From positions 72,383-97,382 of the forward strand of contig NW_014577290.1 in NCBI RefSeq assembly GCF_000485595.1: a stretch of 25,000 bases of DNA. Direction: 5' to 3'. Shown here piece after piece: positions 1 to 10,395 of this stretch; position 1 is the stretch's first letter, and each line of letters starts with the position of its first letter. Source of the stretch: Priapulus caudatus. Taxonomy: Eukaryota; Priapulida; Priapulimorpha; Priapulimorphida; Priapulidae. A program made the translations under genes and the position numbers. Under the pieces are notes generated by a model that saw only the letters and a list, made by a program, of their open reading frames with translations, was not told the DNA's origin and did no database searches.

Positions 1-1272
1 AGCAAGAGGTAAGAAGGTGATGGAGATCGAAGGGAGAAGGTGATGTGGGAGTGGGAGTAGGAGGAGGAGGAGGAGGGGGATAGTTGAATTATTCACATTA
101 TCAGGAGTAGATAACAACATATGTGTTTATTCTCTGTTTATTCCTGATTTGTGATGCTATAGCCATTAATACCGGTTAAAATTTGCTGTCTTGTACAACC
201 AAGCTTTGCTGTCTGACCAAGGTAAGTTACCATTGAATCAATGCACTGTATTAGCTACGGTGCATACAGCAAGTTTCAGCTAGTAGACAATAGGATAAAC
301 TATGGCAAGCCATCACCTTCAAAAATCTTTTTTTTAATTTAAAGATAATATGCCAAATCAATTTACAATGTTTATAATTATTTTACCAAAGTAACAATTT
401 ATTTACAGGAAAAGACATTTAAGTTGCAATTTATATACACGTTTGCAAATCAATTTACACGATTATAAATTAATCTACATTTCAAATTCATTCATTCTGC
501 AGTAAGTAGCAGCTCGACTGTTTTAGCATTGTGCCAATGGCTAGAAATCGGCGGTGGCAGTATATTTTTTAACCGTCCCGTTTCATTTCTCAACTATCCT
601 CCACGACCTTCTTCATTCGAACTCCATTACTTTCTCCCCTCCTCCTCCTCCTCCTCCCCCTACTCCAACACCTCCCCTCCTCCTCCTCCCTCTAGTCCAA
701 CACCTTCTCCCCTCCTACCCCTACTCCAATACCTCCTCCTCCTCATCATGCCCCTTACTCCTCCTCCACGACCTTCTTCATTCGATCTCCATCACCTTCT
801 CCCCTCCTCCTCCTGCTCCTCCTCCTCCTCTCCTCCTCCTCCTCCTCCTCCTCCTACTCCAACACCTTCTCCTACCCCTAGTCCAACACCTTCTCCCCTC
901 CTCCTCCCCTCCTCCTACTCCTACTCCAACACCTTCTCCCCTCCTCCGCCTCCTCTTCCTCCTGCCCCCTACTCCTCCTCCATCACCTTCCCTCCTCCTC
1001 CTCCTCTTCCTCCTCCTCCTCCTCCCCCTAGTCCAACACCTTCTTCCCCCTCCTCCTCCCCTTCCGCCTCCCCTCCTTCTCCTCCTCCCCCTACTCCAAC
1101 ACCTTCTCCTTTCCTCCTCCTCCTCCTGCCCCCAACTCCTCCTCCATGACCTTTTTTATTCGAGCTCCATCACCTTCTCCGCTCCTCCTCTTCCTCCTCA
1201 TGCCCCCTACTCTTCCTCCTCATGCCCCCTACTCTTCCTCCACGACCTTCTTCATTCGATCTCCATCACCTT
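1..1272. repeat. Truncated copy of the GA/CT-armed foldback repeat
   Basis: Bases 1-90 are the end of a purine-rich arm (GGAGAAGGTGATGGAGATCG-type units). Bases 90-600 are an AT-rich core and 600-1272 a pyrimidine-rich arm of CTCCTCCACGACCTTCTTCA and CTCCATCACCTTCTCC units mixed with CCT runs. The core matches the core at 4990-5620 in the same orientation (shared words such as TGTACAACCAAGCTT and CAATCAATGCACTGTATTAG). The right arm stops at about 1272 without the CACCTGTGACTGCATG block, the 21-nt satellite or the CGGAGCCC terminus seen at 6948-7073, so this copy is truncated; its left side runs off the window. Pro/Ser/Leu-rich reading frames in the arm are a by-product of CCT repeats. Confidence 0.85.
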
Positions 1273-2691
1273 CAATCTGCGATAGTGGGCGTGTCCTAAC
1301 AATGATGTGTACGCAACTGCGTGTCTGCATATCTGCGCCTAACAAATGTGGTACTACGCACGACTGAAATTTTACGTTTATAATCGTAGCAACAGACCTC
1401 AGATGAGCCCAGACGCTCTGCGGCTCTTGTTTAGATTCCCAGGAGTCTCTATATATATGCTGCTAGTAGAAGGCTTTTATCCGTTTTTTTCTTTCACATA
1501 CTTTGAGAAAAGGCAGGAAAACTGTATTTTCTTATGTATCCTTACCGGCTGAATTCTGTATTGCAAAGTAATCTGAAAGGCTCAGCCCTGATAAACAATC
1601 TGAATCCGTCCTTTCTCAATTTGTACAAAGTGATGAAATTGACAATAGATTTGTTTAGATCCGCTAGCCCTAGCAATCATCAGATTTCTGTGCTTTACAG
1701 CACAAGTGTTATATAGTTGCCACGAATGACAAGGAGCTGAAGAGACGGATCAGGAAGATTCCAGGAACACCAATCATGTACATAGCAAAACACAGGCACG
1801 TTATTAAACTATGTTGACTCTGGAATATACTATAGAGGGTTGGCCTGAATAAACACCAGTGCTATGCCAGAAGTGTCCCTGCAAATCTAGATCTAAACGT
1901 AGCTACGATTTTAGTATCTTAAAGCTTGATGACTATGGTTGTGTCCGTCTTCTTAATATGATGAACTAGTTGATGAAATTGATAAATCAAAACAGGGTTA
2001 ATGAAAACAAAATATTGAACAAGGACTGGATAATACAATGCGCAATATTTATTAGAAATTGAGAACTTCATAAATGTACAGCACAGTTTTTTTATTTAAT
2101 TGTGTATTTCTGTTTTAGGTTTTCTATAGAGCGTATGCCAGATGCTTTCGGCGCACCCAATGTATAGGAGCATGTGCATCTTCACATCTCATTTTTATGA
2201 CTCCTGAAAACAGTACACTGAAGCTGAATTGATTTTCTCGGCAACTATTTTCCAGTAATCCATTATTAATGACATTATTAGGAATTAATATAAGCAAATC
2301 AGTGAATTAAAATCTACTAGTGGGCTGCCATGATCACGGCGATCAAATAAAAGATTTTGTAAGTAGTTGATGAATAAAATAAGTTATAGCATACCTGCTT
2401 ATTCTTTGATTTGATTTAGTTTATTCAATTCAATAGAATGAAAAGCAAGCAAATCAAAATCACTGGTTATTTTACCATCGTATCTTAGTGTTACATTTAC
2501 GTGGCGTACAGTTTGGTTGCAGATCAAAAACCAGTGTTTAAATGTGTTAAACACAAACACGGAAATATATATTTTATTATACCTCATTCTGACACTCAAA
2601 ATAGCTGGGCACATGAATCGGGTGTGGTAGTATTGGCCATGGTAAACAACCCTTTTTATACCAGCAATTGTAATACATCACAGGATTTACA
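1273..2691. other. Intergenic stretch without recognisable gene
   Basis: Moderately AT-rich sequence with only short open frames, none resembling a known protein. An AATAAA on the minus strand (2573-2578) lies about 115 nt past the stop of the exon at 2692-2922 and could be its polyadenylation signal. I see no repeat structure or RNA gene here. Confidence 0.5.
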
Positions 2692-2922
2692 TTATATCCC
2701 TTCATATGGCCATTTTAGCAACTTGAGAATTCCACAAATGCCACGCGCATTTGGAGCATATCTTCCATACTTTTCTAGGCGATAGTCATCTCTGGTCGAC
2801 TTCCAACCTATTTCCCCAGCAGTTGTCTTAGGAAAGCTAGCCTTTGGAAGTGCTCCCTCTATTGGAGGCAGTTTCACAAACTGACTTCCAGATGTTGTGC
2901 CACCACAGAGTGCTTCGTTTAA
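2692..2922 (-). CDS. Last exon of a CIMIP1 (C20orf85/LLC1)-like ciliary protein, partial
   Basis: A 231-nt exon (76 codons plus TAA) read from 2922 to 2692. It follows a good acceptor (TTCTCTTCAG on the minus strand) in phase 0. Key features are F-P-K-T-T-A-G-E-I-G-W-K-S at residues 30-42 of the exon, then R-L-E-K-Y-G-R-Y-A, and a C-terminus ending L-K-W-P-Y-E-G-I. This order (P-x-T-T-x-G-x-I-G-W-[RK]-S, then LE, then a C-terminal WPxxG) is what I recall of CIMIP1, a microtubule inner protein of motile-cilia doublets; the assignment is from memory and moderate. The upstream exons should hold the W/N-rich N-terminal part. None is recognised on the minus strand up to 7900, and the 3.9-kb foldback element begins 220 bp upstream, so it probably sits in the preceding intron. 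A retained pseudo-exon is the alternative. Confidence 0.55.
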   Translation of the reverse strand, partial: LNEALCGGTTSGSQFVKLPPIEGALPKASFPKTTAGEIGWKSTRDDYRLEKYGRYAPNARGICGILKLLKWPYEGI

Positions 2923-3178
2923 CTGAAGAGAACCGTGTGCTTTTCAGTAATACTCTAAATATATATTTATTTATTCATATAATATATATATATATATATA
3001 TTTATTTATTTATTTAATGTTGTGATAAAGTAGTAGAACATCCAAGGAAGCCAATATAATTCAAAATGTTGTATCCAAATATTAAAAATATTAAAATATT
3101 ACAATTCTGATATCATATTATCTTACTCCTGATATTATATGTACGGAGCCCAGGAAGGGACATGTGAGAAATATTTTT

Positions 3179-3564
3179 ATCTCATTAAAACGAGATAATT
3201 ATCTCATTAAACGACATATTATCTCAATAAAATGACATATTATCTCATTAAAACAACATAATTATCTCATTAAAACGAGATATATCTCATTAAAACGAGA
3301 TAATTATCTCATTAAAACGACATATTATCTCATTAAAACGACATATTATCTCATTAAAACGACATTATCTCATTAAAACGACATAATTATCTCATTAAAA
3401 CGAGATATAGCTCATTAAAACGAGATAATTATCTCATTAAAACGACATAATATCTCGTTAAAACGAGATAATTATCTCATTAAAATGACATATTATCTCA
3501 TTAAAACGACATAATTATCTCATTAAAACGACATATTATCTCATTAAAACGAAATAATATCTCA
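3179..3564 (+). repeat. 20-22-nt satellite array in the left arm of the foldback element
   Basis: About 18 tandem copies of a unit close to ATTATCTCATTAAAACGACA, alternating with a variant containing the palindrome AACGAGATAATTATCTCATT. Only about three copies, inverted, are present on the right side (6966-7032). The repeats touch each other without unique spacers, so this is not a CRISPR array. Confidence 0.9.
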
Positions 3565-3583
3565 AACACCTGTGACTGCATGT

Positions 3584-4989
3584 AGGGAGAAGGTGATGGA
3601 GATCGAATAAAGAAGGTTGTGGAGGAGGAGTAAGAGGCAGGAGGCGGAGGAGGAGGGGAGGGGGAAGAGAAGGTGATGGAGATCGAATGAAGAAGGTCAT
3701 GGAGGAAGAGTAAAGGGCAGGAGGAGGAAGAGGGGAGAAGGTGATGGAGCTCGAATAAAGAAGGTTATGGAGGAGGAGTTGGGGGCAGCAGGAGGAGGAG
3801 GAGGAGGGGAGAAGGTCTTGGAGTAGGGGGAAGAAGAGGAAGAGGGGAGGCGGAGGGGGAGGAGAAAGGGGAGAAGGTGTTGGAGTAGGGGGAGGGGGGG
3901 GAGAAGGTGATGGAGATCAAATAAAGAAGGTTGTGGAGGAGGAGTAGGAGGCAGGAGGAGGAAGAGGAGGGGAGGCGAAGCGGGAGGAAGGGGGAAAGGA
4001 GAAGGTGATGGAGATCGAATGAAGAAGGTCGTGGAGGAGGAGTAGGAGGCAGGAGGAGGAGGAGGGGAGAAGGTGATGGAGATCGAAGGGAGAAGGTGAT
4101 GTGGGAGTAGGAGGAGGAGGGAGAAGCGTGATATTGATCGAATGAAGAAGGGTTTCGGTGGATGGAGGAGTAAAGGGGGCAGAAGAAGAGGAGGGTGGGA
4201 AGTAGGGGTTAAGGCAGGGAGGGGGGAGGAGAGCGAAATGTTGTTAGGACTAGGGAGGAGGGGAGGAAGGGGAGAAGAGTGTTGAGTATGGGCAGGAGGA
4301 GGAAGGAGGGGAGGAGGAAGCAGGAGCAACGAGGGCGAGACAAGGGTGGATTGGACGATTGAATAAAGAAAGTCGTCGGAGGAGGCGTACGGGAGCCAGG
4401 AGAAGGAAGGAGGCACCGCACGCAGTTGTTGGACGTCGGGTCCTCACCCGCCAGGAGGGAAAAAGTGTGGAGTAGGGAGGGAGGCGGAGGAGGTGATGGA
4501 GTAGGGTAAAGGAAGGAGGGGAAGGCAGGGCACGAAAGTGTTTTCGGAGTAGGGGTAGGAAGGACCGGGGCAGGAGGAGGAGGAGAAGGTGATGGAGCAT
4601 CGAATAAAAAAAGTCGTGGGAGGAGGAGTAGGGGGCAGGAGGAAGAGGAGGACAGGAGGTGGTTAGAGTAGAGGTTAGGCAGCGAAGGGGATGGAGGAGG
4701 GGAGAAAGTGTTGGACTAGGGGGAGGAGGAGTAGGAAGGGAGAAGGGGAAAGGTGATGGTGGAGGAGTTTAGGGGGCAGGAAGGCCAGATTAGGAGGAGG
4801 GGAGACAGTGTTGGAGCTGGGGGAGGAGAGGGAGGCGGAGGAAAGGGGAAGGGAGAAGTGAGGGAGGAGTAGTAGGGGGCAGGAGGACGCAGGAGAGACA
4901 AGTGATAGATGGACAAGAGGTGAGAAGGTGATGTGGGAGTAGGAGGAGGCAGGAGGAGGGGGCAAAAGGAGGAGGAGTAGGAGGGGGGA
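3584..4989 (+). repeat. Purine-rich tandem arm (left arm)
   Basis: Degenerate tandem units containing GGAGAAGGTGATGGAGATCG, AATGAAGAAGGTCGTGGAGG and (GGA)n runs with AGTAGGGGGCAGGAGG. It is the inverted counterpart of 5594-6947. From about 4110 onward the units carry many scattered single-base insertions that the units at 3584-4110 lack. Frames read through it on the minus strand encode only Pro/Ser/Leu low complexity. Confidence 0.9.
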
Positions 4990-5593
4990 TAGTTGAATTA
5001 AATTCAAAATTATCAGATCAGGAGTAGAATAAAACATATGTGTTTATTCGTCTGTATTATTCCTGATGTTGTGATGACTATATAAGGCCAGTTAATACAG
5101 GTTTCAAAATTTGCTGTCGTTGTACAACCAAGCTTTCTTGCTGTCTGAGCCAGGTAAGTTACCATTTCGCAATCAATGCACTGTATTAGCCTCCGGTGCA
5201 TACAGCTAAGTTTCAGCCCTGTAAAAACCAATAGGATAAACTATTGCAAGACCCATAACTTCAAAAATAACCTCTTTTCTTTTAAGTTAAGCCTCAACAT
5301 AATGCCAACATCAATTTACAATGTCTTTTATAACATTATTCATTACCAAAGTAACAATTTTATCTTACAGGACAAGAACGGATTTAAGTTGCCATTTATA
5401 TACACGCACCCAATTTTGCCAAAAATCAAATCTTACCCGAAATACTATAAATTAATCCTACGACAATTTCAAATTAATTCCATTCTGCCAGTCCAGTAGG
5501 CAGCTTACGACTGTTTTAGAGTTGTGCCATTGGCTGAAATCCGGCATCGGGTGAAAGTATATTTTTAACCGTCCCCTTTGCATTTCTCAACTA
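4990..5593. repeat. Core of the foldback element
   Basis: AT-rich spacer between the two arms, homologous in direct orientation to 90-600. Both copies share the order ATAGTTGAATTA, ATATGTGTTTATTC, TGTACAACCAAGCTT, CAGGTAAGTTACCATT (or AAGGTAAGTTACCATT) and CAATAGGATAAACTAT. Relative to the first copy this one has many one-base insertions. No protein-coding signal is visible. Confidence 0.8.
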
Positions 5594-6947
5594 TCCTCCA
5601 CGACTACTTTCATATCGACACTCGCATTTAATTTCCATCCCCTCCTCCTCCCTCCTCCTCCCCCCAGTACCTCACACACCTGCCTCTCCTCCTCCCTCTG
5701 TCCAAACTTCTCCCTCCTACCCACGACCTAATCCAATACCTTCCTCCTCGCTCTCATCGTTGCCCTTACTCCTCGCTCCACGACCCTTCTTCATTCGAAT
5801 CCTCCATCCTTCTCTCCATCCTCTCCTGTCCTTCGCTACCTCTACTCCTTCCTCCTCCTCTTCTCCTACCTCAGACACATTCTCCTACCCCATGAGTCAC
5901 ACCTTCTTCTCCCTCACTCCTACCTCCTCTACTCCTACTCCTAGACCTAACACCATTGCATCCCCTCCTTCCGCCTTCCTCTTTCCTCCTGCCCTATCCT
6001 CTGCATTCACCTTTCCTCCTCTCACTCTCCTCCTCCTCCTCCCTCCCTGCACCGCTAGTACACAGCCTTTTCACCCTCCTCTTCCAGCCCTTCAGCTGCC
6101 CTCGCTTCTCCTCCTCCCCTACCTCCAACACTTCTCAACTTTGCCTCCTCTCACCTCACATGCCGACCCGCCCACTCTCTGCCATGCACCTTTTTTATTC
6201 GGCATCCATCAGCCAAACCCTTCTCGTCCGCTCCTCCTCTTGTCCTCAATGCCCTAACTCTTACTCTCATGCCACCATAACTCTTCACTCCCCAGACTTA
6301 CTTCATTCGCATCTCACATCATTCCCCTTCTGCAGCGCTCCTCCTCCACTGCACTTCTCTACCTACTCCAACAAATTTCTCAATCCCCTCCTACTACCCT
6401 CCGCTTGCACCTGCCTGCTCTTCCTCACGCACCCCCGTAGACTCCGCTCCGTTCCTTCTCCTCTCTCTCCTTCATCGCCCATCCTCCTCCATGAACTTCT
6501 TTAATTTGACGCTCCATCATCTTTTTCCCCAGCTCCTCTCTACTCCTTCCTCCTCCTGCTCTACTTTCCTCCATGAATTTCTTCATTGTCGAATCTCGCA
6601 TCAACTTCACGCCTTGCCTCCTCACTCCTTCCTCCTGACTCCCTACTCTAACAACACCTTCTCAGCCCGTTCCTCCTTCCTCTCCCGTCCGCTCCCTCCT
6701 CCTCACCCACCTCTTCACACTAACCCAACACCTTTTGTCCCACTCCTCCTCTCCTCCCTCCTCCCTCCTCTTCGCTCCTCCTCCTCCTCCTCCTCCTCCT
6801 CCTGCCCCAACTTTTCGTCCACGACCTTCTTTATTCGATCTCCATCCCCTTCCTCCTTCCCCTTCGCCTCCCTTCCTCCTGCTCCTCCTCCTGCCTCCTA
6901 CTCCTCCTCCACGACCTTCTTCATTCGATCTCCATCACCTTCTCCCC
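5594..6947 (+). repeat. Pyrimidine-rich tandem arm (right arm)
   Basis: Reverse-complement counterpart of 3584-4989, with units such as CTCCTCCACGACCTTCTTCA, TTCGATCTCCATCACCTTCT and (CCT)n. The stretch after about 6760 is regular; before that the units are disrupted by scattered insertions. It ends at CATCACCTTCTCC just before the CATGCAGTCACAGGTG block. Confidence 0.9.
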
Positions 6948-7075
6948 ACATGCAGTCACAGGTGTTTGAGAAATTATGTCGTTGTAATGAGATAATATGT
7001 CGTTTTAATGAGATAATTATCTCGTTTTAATGACACATTTCATTTCATTTCACATGTCCCTTCCCGGGCTCCGTA

Positions 7076-7894
7076 TATATGCCAATTTTACACAGATAAG
7101 ATGTTTAAGGATACTCTCCACGTTGTGCACGGGTATTCCATTTGATTTTAAAATTGAGAAGCTAATGTGCAATTTGGTAGGATCGTAATGCTAATAAATA
7201 GTAATATTGCTACACCTTATTGTATTCAGTAGTCATATATCCCCAGCTCTCAGGCCAATGTCGTGATGACAGTAGCTCATGCCTTACATGGTCCTTCCTA
7301 ATGACAGTAATGAAAAGATGAATAAAGAAAAGAGCATTAACGGGACTATCTGAAAACAGATTATAGGAGGCATTTTCTGTTTAATATATGTAAAACTCAC
7401 CATATTTCATCACTGTGCACAAAATTGAGGTTTTTCTTAGTCATCTTTGATAATGCTGGTTTAACATGTAGGTAAATGATTCAATAATACACCGTTGGTT
7501 GGCTGCTAACTAGAGTGAACATAGCAACAGTTGCCGAGATACAATACAACAATGCAGGTGTTGATGATGAATAATGCATTATTGTAGTACGGAAAATAGA
7601 AGAAAGATACGTACAAGACCATGTCCATTTTTTATTAAGCTATATATTATTGTATTATATACATTATAGCTATATATATATATCATTACCTATGAGCAAT
7701 ATCATCATGTTAATAATGTTACTTTACAGACTGACCACATTAATGTTGACGAATTTGTTATAGTCATCAATAACACGTTTCAACATTTATAATTTATCAT
7801 TATAATTAACTAAAAATATACTATTATGTAATTATCATTATATTATTGTATCCTTTTATTATATTTATGTATGATATTAATATAAAATGACAAA
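7076..7894. other. AT-rich intergenic stretch
   Basis: Simple AT-rich sequence with a TA-rich patch near 7640-7685. No open frame, exon or structured repeat could be supported on either strand. Confidence 0.5.
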
Positions 7895-8430
7895 AATTAT
7901 TCAGTTTAACTTAGTTAATATTGAACGCGGGTTATTCAGATAAATCTCTCTATAATCTGTGTTGTGTTGGGTAGCTTCCCGCTGGGATTGGACACCGTAA
8001 TCCCTTCTAGTCTCGTACATCCTGCCATTGGCACTCCAGAATCTATCGAGTGTGCTCTCGAAAGCTACCAGGGTTTCCGCTTGCACAACATCCTCTGGAA
8101 TGGAGCTTCATTCGTTTACCACCATATGTGAGGAGTGCTGCTTCCTTGCTTGTTGAGTAACTGAGAGAGTTACCTCTCGTCCCTTTATCTTGCTTTAGTT
8201 ACAAGCGTCCTTCCTCATCTGGATTGTTATACCTGCTTTTCAGGATTTTAAATACCTAGCTCTTTCATATCCCCTCTGGTGCGTCTGTGTTTAAGGGACG
8301 GCAGTTTCAATTTCCCTGCCTTCTCCAATAGCTCATCTCCTTCATGCCTGGCAACAGTTTTGTGGCTCTACGCTGTACAGTTTCAAAGAAATCTATATCC
8401 TGCTGTTGGTAGTAGTGTAATGGCCCTAGG
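7895..8430 (-). pseudogene. CR1-like LINE ORF2, C-terminal part (degenerate)
   Basis: Read on the minus strand across frameshifts and stops, this gives the typical C-terminal end of CR1-clade reverse transcriptase proteins. In order it shows D-I-D-F-F-E-T-V-Q-R-R-A-T-K, P-G-M-K-E, K-L-K-L-P-S-L-K-H-R-R-T-R-G-D-M, then I-P-E-D-V-V-Q-A-E-T-L and L-D-R-F-W. It continues, in order and orientation, the reverse-transcriptase fragment at 9411-10395. The two are separated by a solo LTR and about 40 bp of unexplained sequence (8431-8471). Multiple in-frame stops show it is dead. Confidence 0.85.
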
Positions 8431-8471
8431 GGTGGCCACACGGGACTTTCACACGCGCTGTGGTTAGCACG

Positions 8472-9404
8472 TGTAATTTAGTTGTGTCGGGATCATTTTT
8501 CGCTCCTACCGCGAAGGTAGGACGGTGATGCAGTAGCAGGAACACCCAGAGTGAAATAAACGCAAGTCTTTAGATAGTCTTTATACAACTGATGGTTTTA
8601 TTCATCATATACGAATAACACGAATAACGCTCACTACACGTATCTCGAATATAGCGTATAGATATCTATAATATATATTGCTCGTTTCACGTTTAGGTCC
8701 CCTCGTTAGGTGATTACACGCTTAACTTCTCTTAGCTATTCTACAGGTTACTATTGTAGCCGTCTCTGTCTCTCCCAGTCGTGTGCTCCGCGCCTCGGCG
8801 CGAGTTCGTGGGTTGGCAGTGTGTCTCCCCGTCGTGTGTAGGCTATAGCTCAGCGCCCCTCCCTTAGTATAGGATATACCTTCTCGGCCGTCGTCCTGCT
8901 TGTGCGAGGCTCTCCCTCCGACGGTGTGTGTGCGCTCTGGCTCGAGCGTGTTCGTTCGTTCGTTCGTTCGTTCGTGGCCGTCCGAAGACTGACTCGTTGA
9001 CTCGTGCGTTCGTGGCCGTCCGAAGACCGACTGACTTTACCATTGGATCTTGGCTGCTTATATAGGAGCCCGCGGTGACGTAGGATCCAGGCGGCGCCTC
9101 CCTGTCCCGTGCCTCGGGTGCCTGGCTGTTGTCCCCCTAGCTTAACACGTGTACAGGTGATGCAACCCCCTTGGTCCAGTATATGCACGAGCGTCGTACC
9201 CCCTTGTCTGCCACGTGCTCGGCTGGCGCCACTCTCTCGCCCAGCGCGTGTACGTGAGGGTGCAACTCCCTGACCTCCCACATCGGCTGGCGCCACCCTC
9301 TCGCAGGAAAACTTTCTACCTCTGTTGCGGTGGCTGGTCTCTGGTTGTATGACGTCATCCCCCCTGAACTCCACAACTCTTCACTCCCCCCTGAAATCTC
9401 CACA
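8472..9404 (-). mobile_element. Putative solo LTR inserted in the LINE
   Basis: A GC-richer block of about 933 bp that interrupts the LINE. On the minus strand it begins TGTGGAGATTTC and ends AATTACA, the TGT...ACA termini of an LTR. A TATATAAG box (9057-9064) comes first, and an AATAAA signal (8597-8602) follows about 455 bp downstream, as expected for U3-R-U5. A 6-bp direct repeat, TAGCAC on the plus strand, flanks it one base outside those termini, so it may be the target duplication. It contains short tandem duplications (GTTCGTGGCCGTCCGAAGAC twice, (TTCG)n at 8948-8972) and a perfect CRE, TGACGTCA, at 9350-9357 in the U3 part. There is no gag/pol nearby, hence a solo LTR. The class is not assigned. 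Confidence 0.6.
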
Positions 9405-9410
9405 GTAGCA

Positions 9411-10395
9411 CCAGACAGTCGCTCCATGTTTCAAATGTGGTCTGACTATATAACCTTGTACAACATGGAGAAGGTTTTGTCGTCCAGATAAGTCAAGGTC
9501 CTCCGTATAATACCAAGAATGCTATTTGCTTTGTTGACGATTATGTGATTGTGGTTTTGGAAGGTCAGTTGATTGTCCTTGATGATACTCACGTCATTTT
9601 CCTGATTCTCTACCTCTAGATGAACATGGTTTCGAATACTATCAATGTCACTGTAAAGATGAAGTGCTGTGTTAGAATTATTGCTAATTATCACTTGCTT
9701 GCACTTGTGTGGGTGGAACTGTAGTACCGTAGCCATTTATCTGACCATCCCTGTAGATTGTCCAGGTCCTCTCGTAAGTCTATTGTAGATGTTGTACCTT
9801 CATACACTTTTATGTCATCCACGAACAGTGGTGCTATACATTCTACTACCTCCAGCAAATCATTTATAAACAATACATACAGGGTTGGCCCTACAACACT
9901 ACTTTGTTGGATACCGATTCTTACCCGTTTCCATTCGGATGTTCAGCTGTTTACCACCATCTGTAGCCATCTTCCTCTCAGGAAATCTTTAATCCATTTA
10001 ATCATCTACCCCGACAAACCATAAGCCTCTAGCTTTCAAATAAGCCGTTTTTGAGGAACAGTATTGAAGGCTTTCATGCTCCCTCTGTCATCTATAATCT
10101 CTATCCAATGGTCGATTGCCTTAAGTGGTTGCTGAACAGTAGATCTGCCTCTGACAAAACCCATATTCTGTGTGCTCAATAGGTTATTGCTGATTAGTTG
10201 GTCCATATACTCTTTCCTGTACTACTTTTCCATGATCTTGCATATCACGCTTGTCAGACATACAGGCATGTAGTTCCCTGTGTCCTCTTTGTCTCCCCTT
10301 TGTGAATATTGCAGTAATTTTTCCTCTTTCCAGCTCTTTGGCACACGTCCTGTTTGCAGAGACTGATTGTAAGTAATATTTAGTGGTGTGACTAT
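9411..10395 (-). pseudogene. CR1-like LINE reverse transcriptase fragment (degenerate)
   Basis: Read from 10395 down with several frame changes, it follows the reverse-transcriptase order of CR1-clade LINEs. The motifs are G-R-V-P-K-S-W-K, N-Y-M-P-V-C-L-T-S-V-I-C-K, A-F-N-T-V-P-Q-K-R-L, V-G-P-T-L-Y-V-L-F-I-N-D-L, then F-V-D-D-I-K-V-Y where the active-site box is usually (Y/F)ADD. After that come F-H-P-H-K-C-K and V-R-P-H-L-K-H-G. The two aspartates of the DD box remain, but stops in at least three places and a 5' truncation make it non-functional. The missing C-terminal part is at 7895-8430. Confidence 0.9.

Larger units (their letters stand above)
3144..7073. mobile_element. 3.9-kb foldback DNA element with TA target duplication
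   Basis: The ends are inverted: the left reads CGGAGCCCAGGAAGGGACAT and the right, reverse-complemented, reads CGGAGCCCGGGAAGGGACAT. Both are flanked directly by TA (3142-3143 and 7074-7075), consistent with a TA target-site duplication. Going inward, each side has a 21-nt satellite, a CACCTGTGACTGCATG block and a long GA- (left) or CT-rich (right) arm, around a ~600-bp AT-rich core. The arms are about 1.35-1.4 kb, so the whole element is a giant hairpin. No transposase frame is present, so it is non-autonomous. A TA duplication fits Tc1/mariner-like mobilisation, but the superfamily is not proven; tandem-repeat arms recall Foldback/Galileo-type elements. Confidence 0.8.

Noticed and set aside
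529-1285. Long Pro/Ser/Leu-rich open frames
   Set aside because: They follow the CCT/CTC composition of the tandem arm, exist in several frames at once and have no start or splice context of their own.
3179-3564. CRISPR-like regular array
   Set aside because: The 20-22-nt units are directly adjacent with no unique spacers, in a eukaryotic transposon arm.
3697-4600. Minus-strand Pro/Ser/Leu-rich open frames
   Set aside because: Same low-complexity arm read on the other strand, with indel noise; not genes.
5760-7030. Overlapping Ser/Pro-rich open frames
   Set aside because: Produced by the right pyrimidine arm of the foldback element.
8431-8471. tRNA-derived SINE head (CTGTGGTTAGCACG resembles an A box)
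   Set aside because: No B box at the right distance, and the sequence is cut by the LTR boundary after about 40 bp.
8850-9427. Arg/Gly-rich minus-strand open frames of 96-174 codons
   Set aside because: They lie inside the putative solo LTR, include the (TTCG)n tract and resemble no protein.
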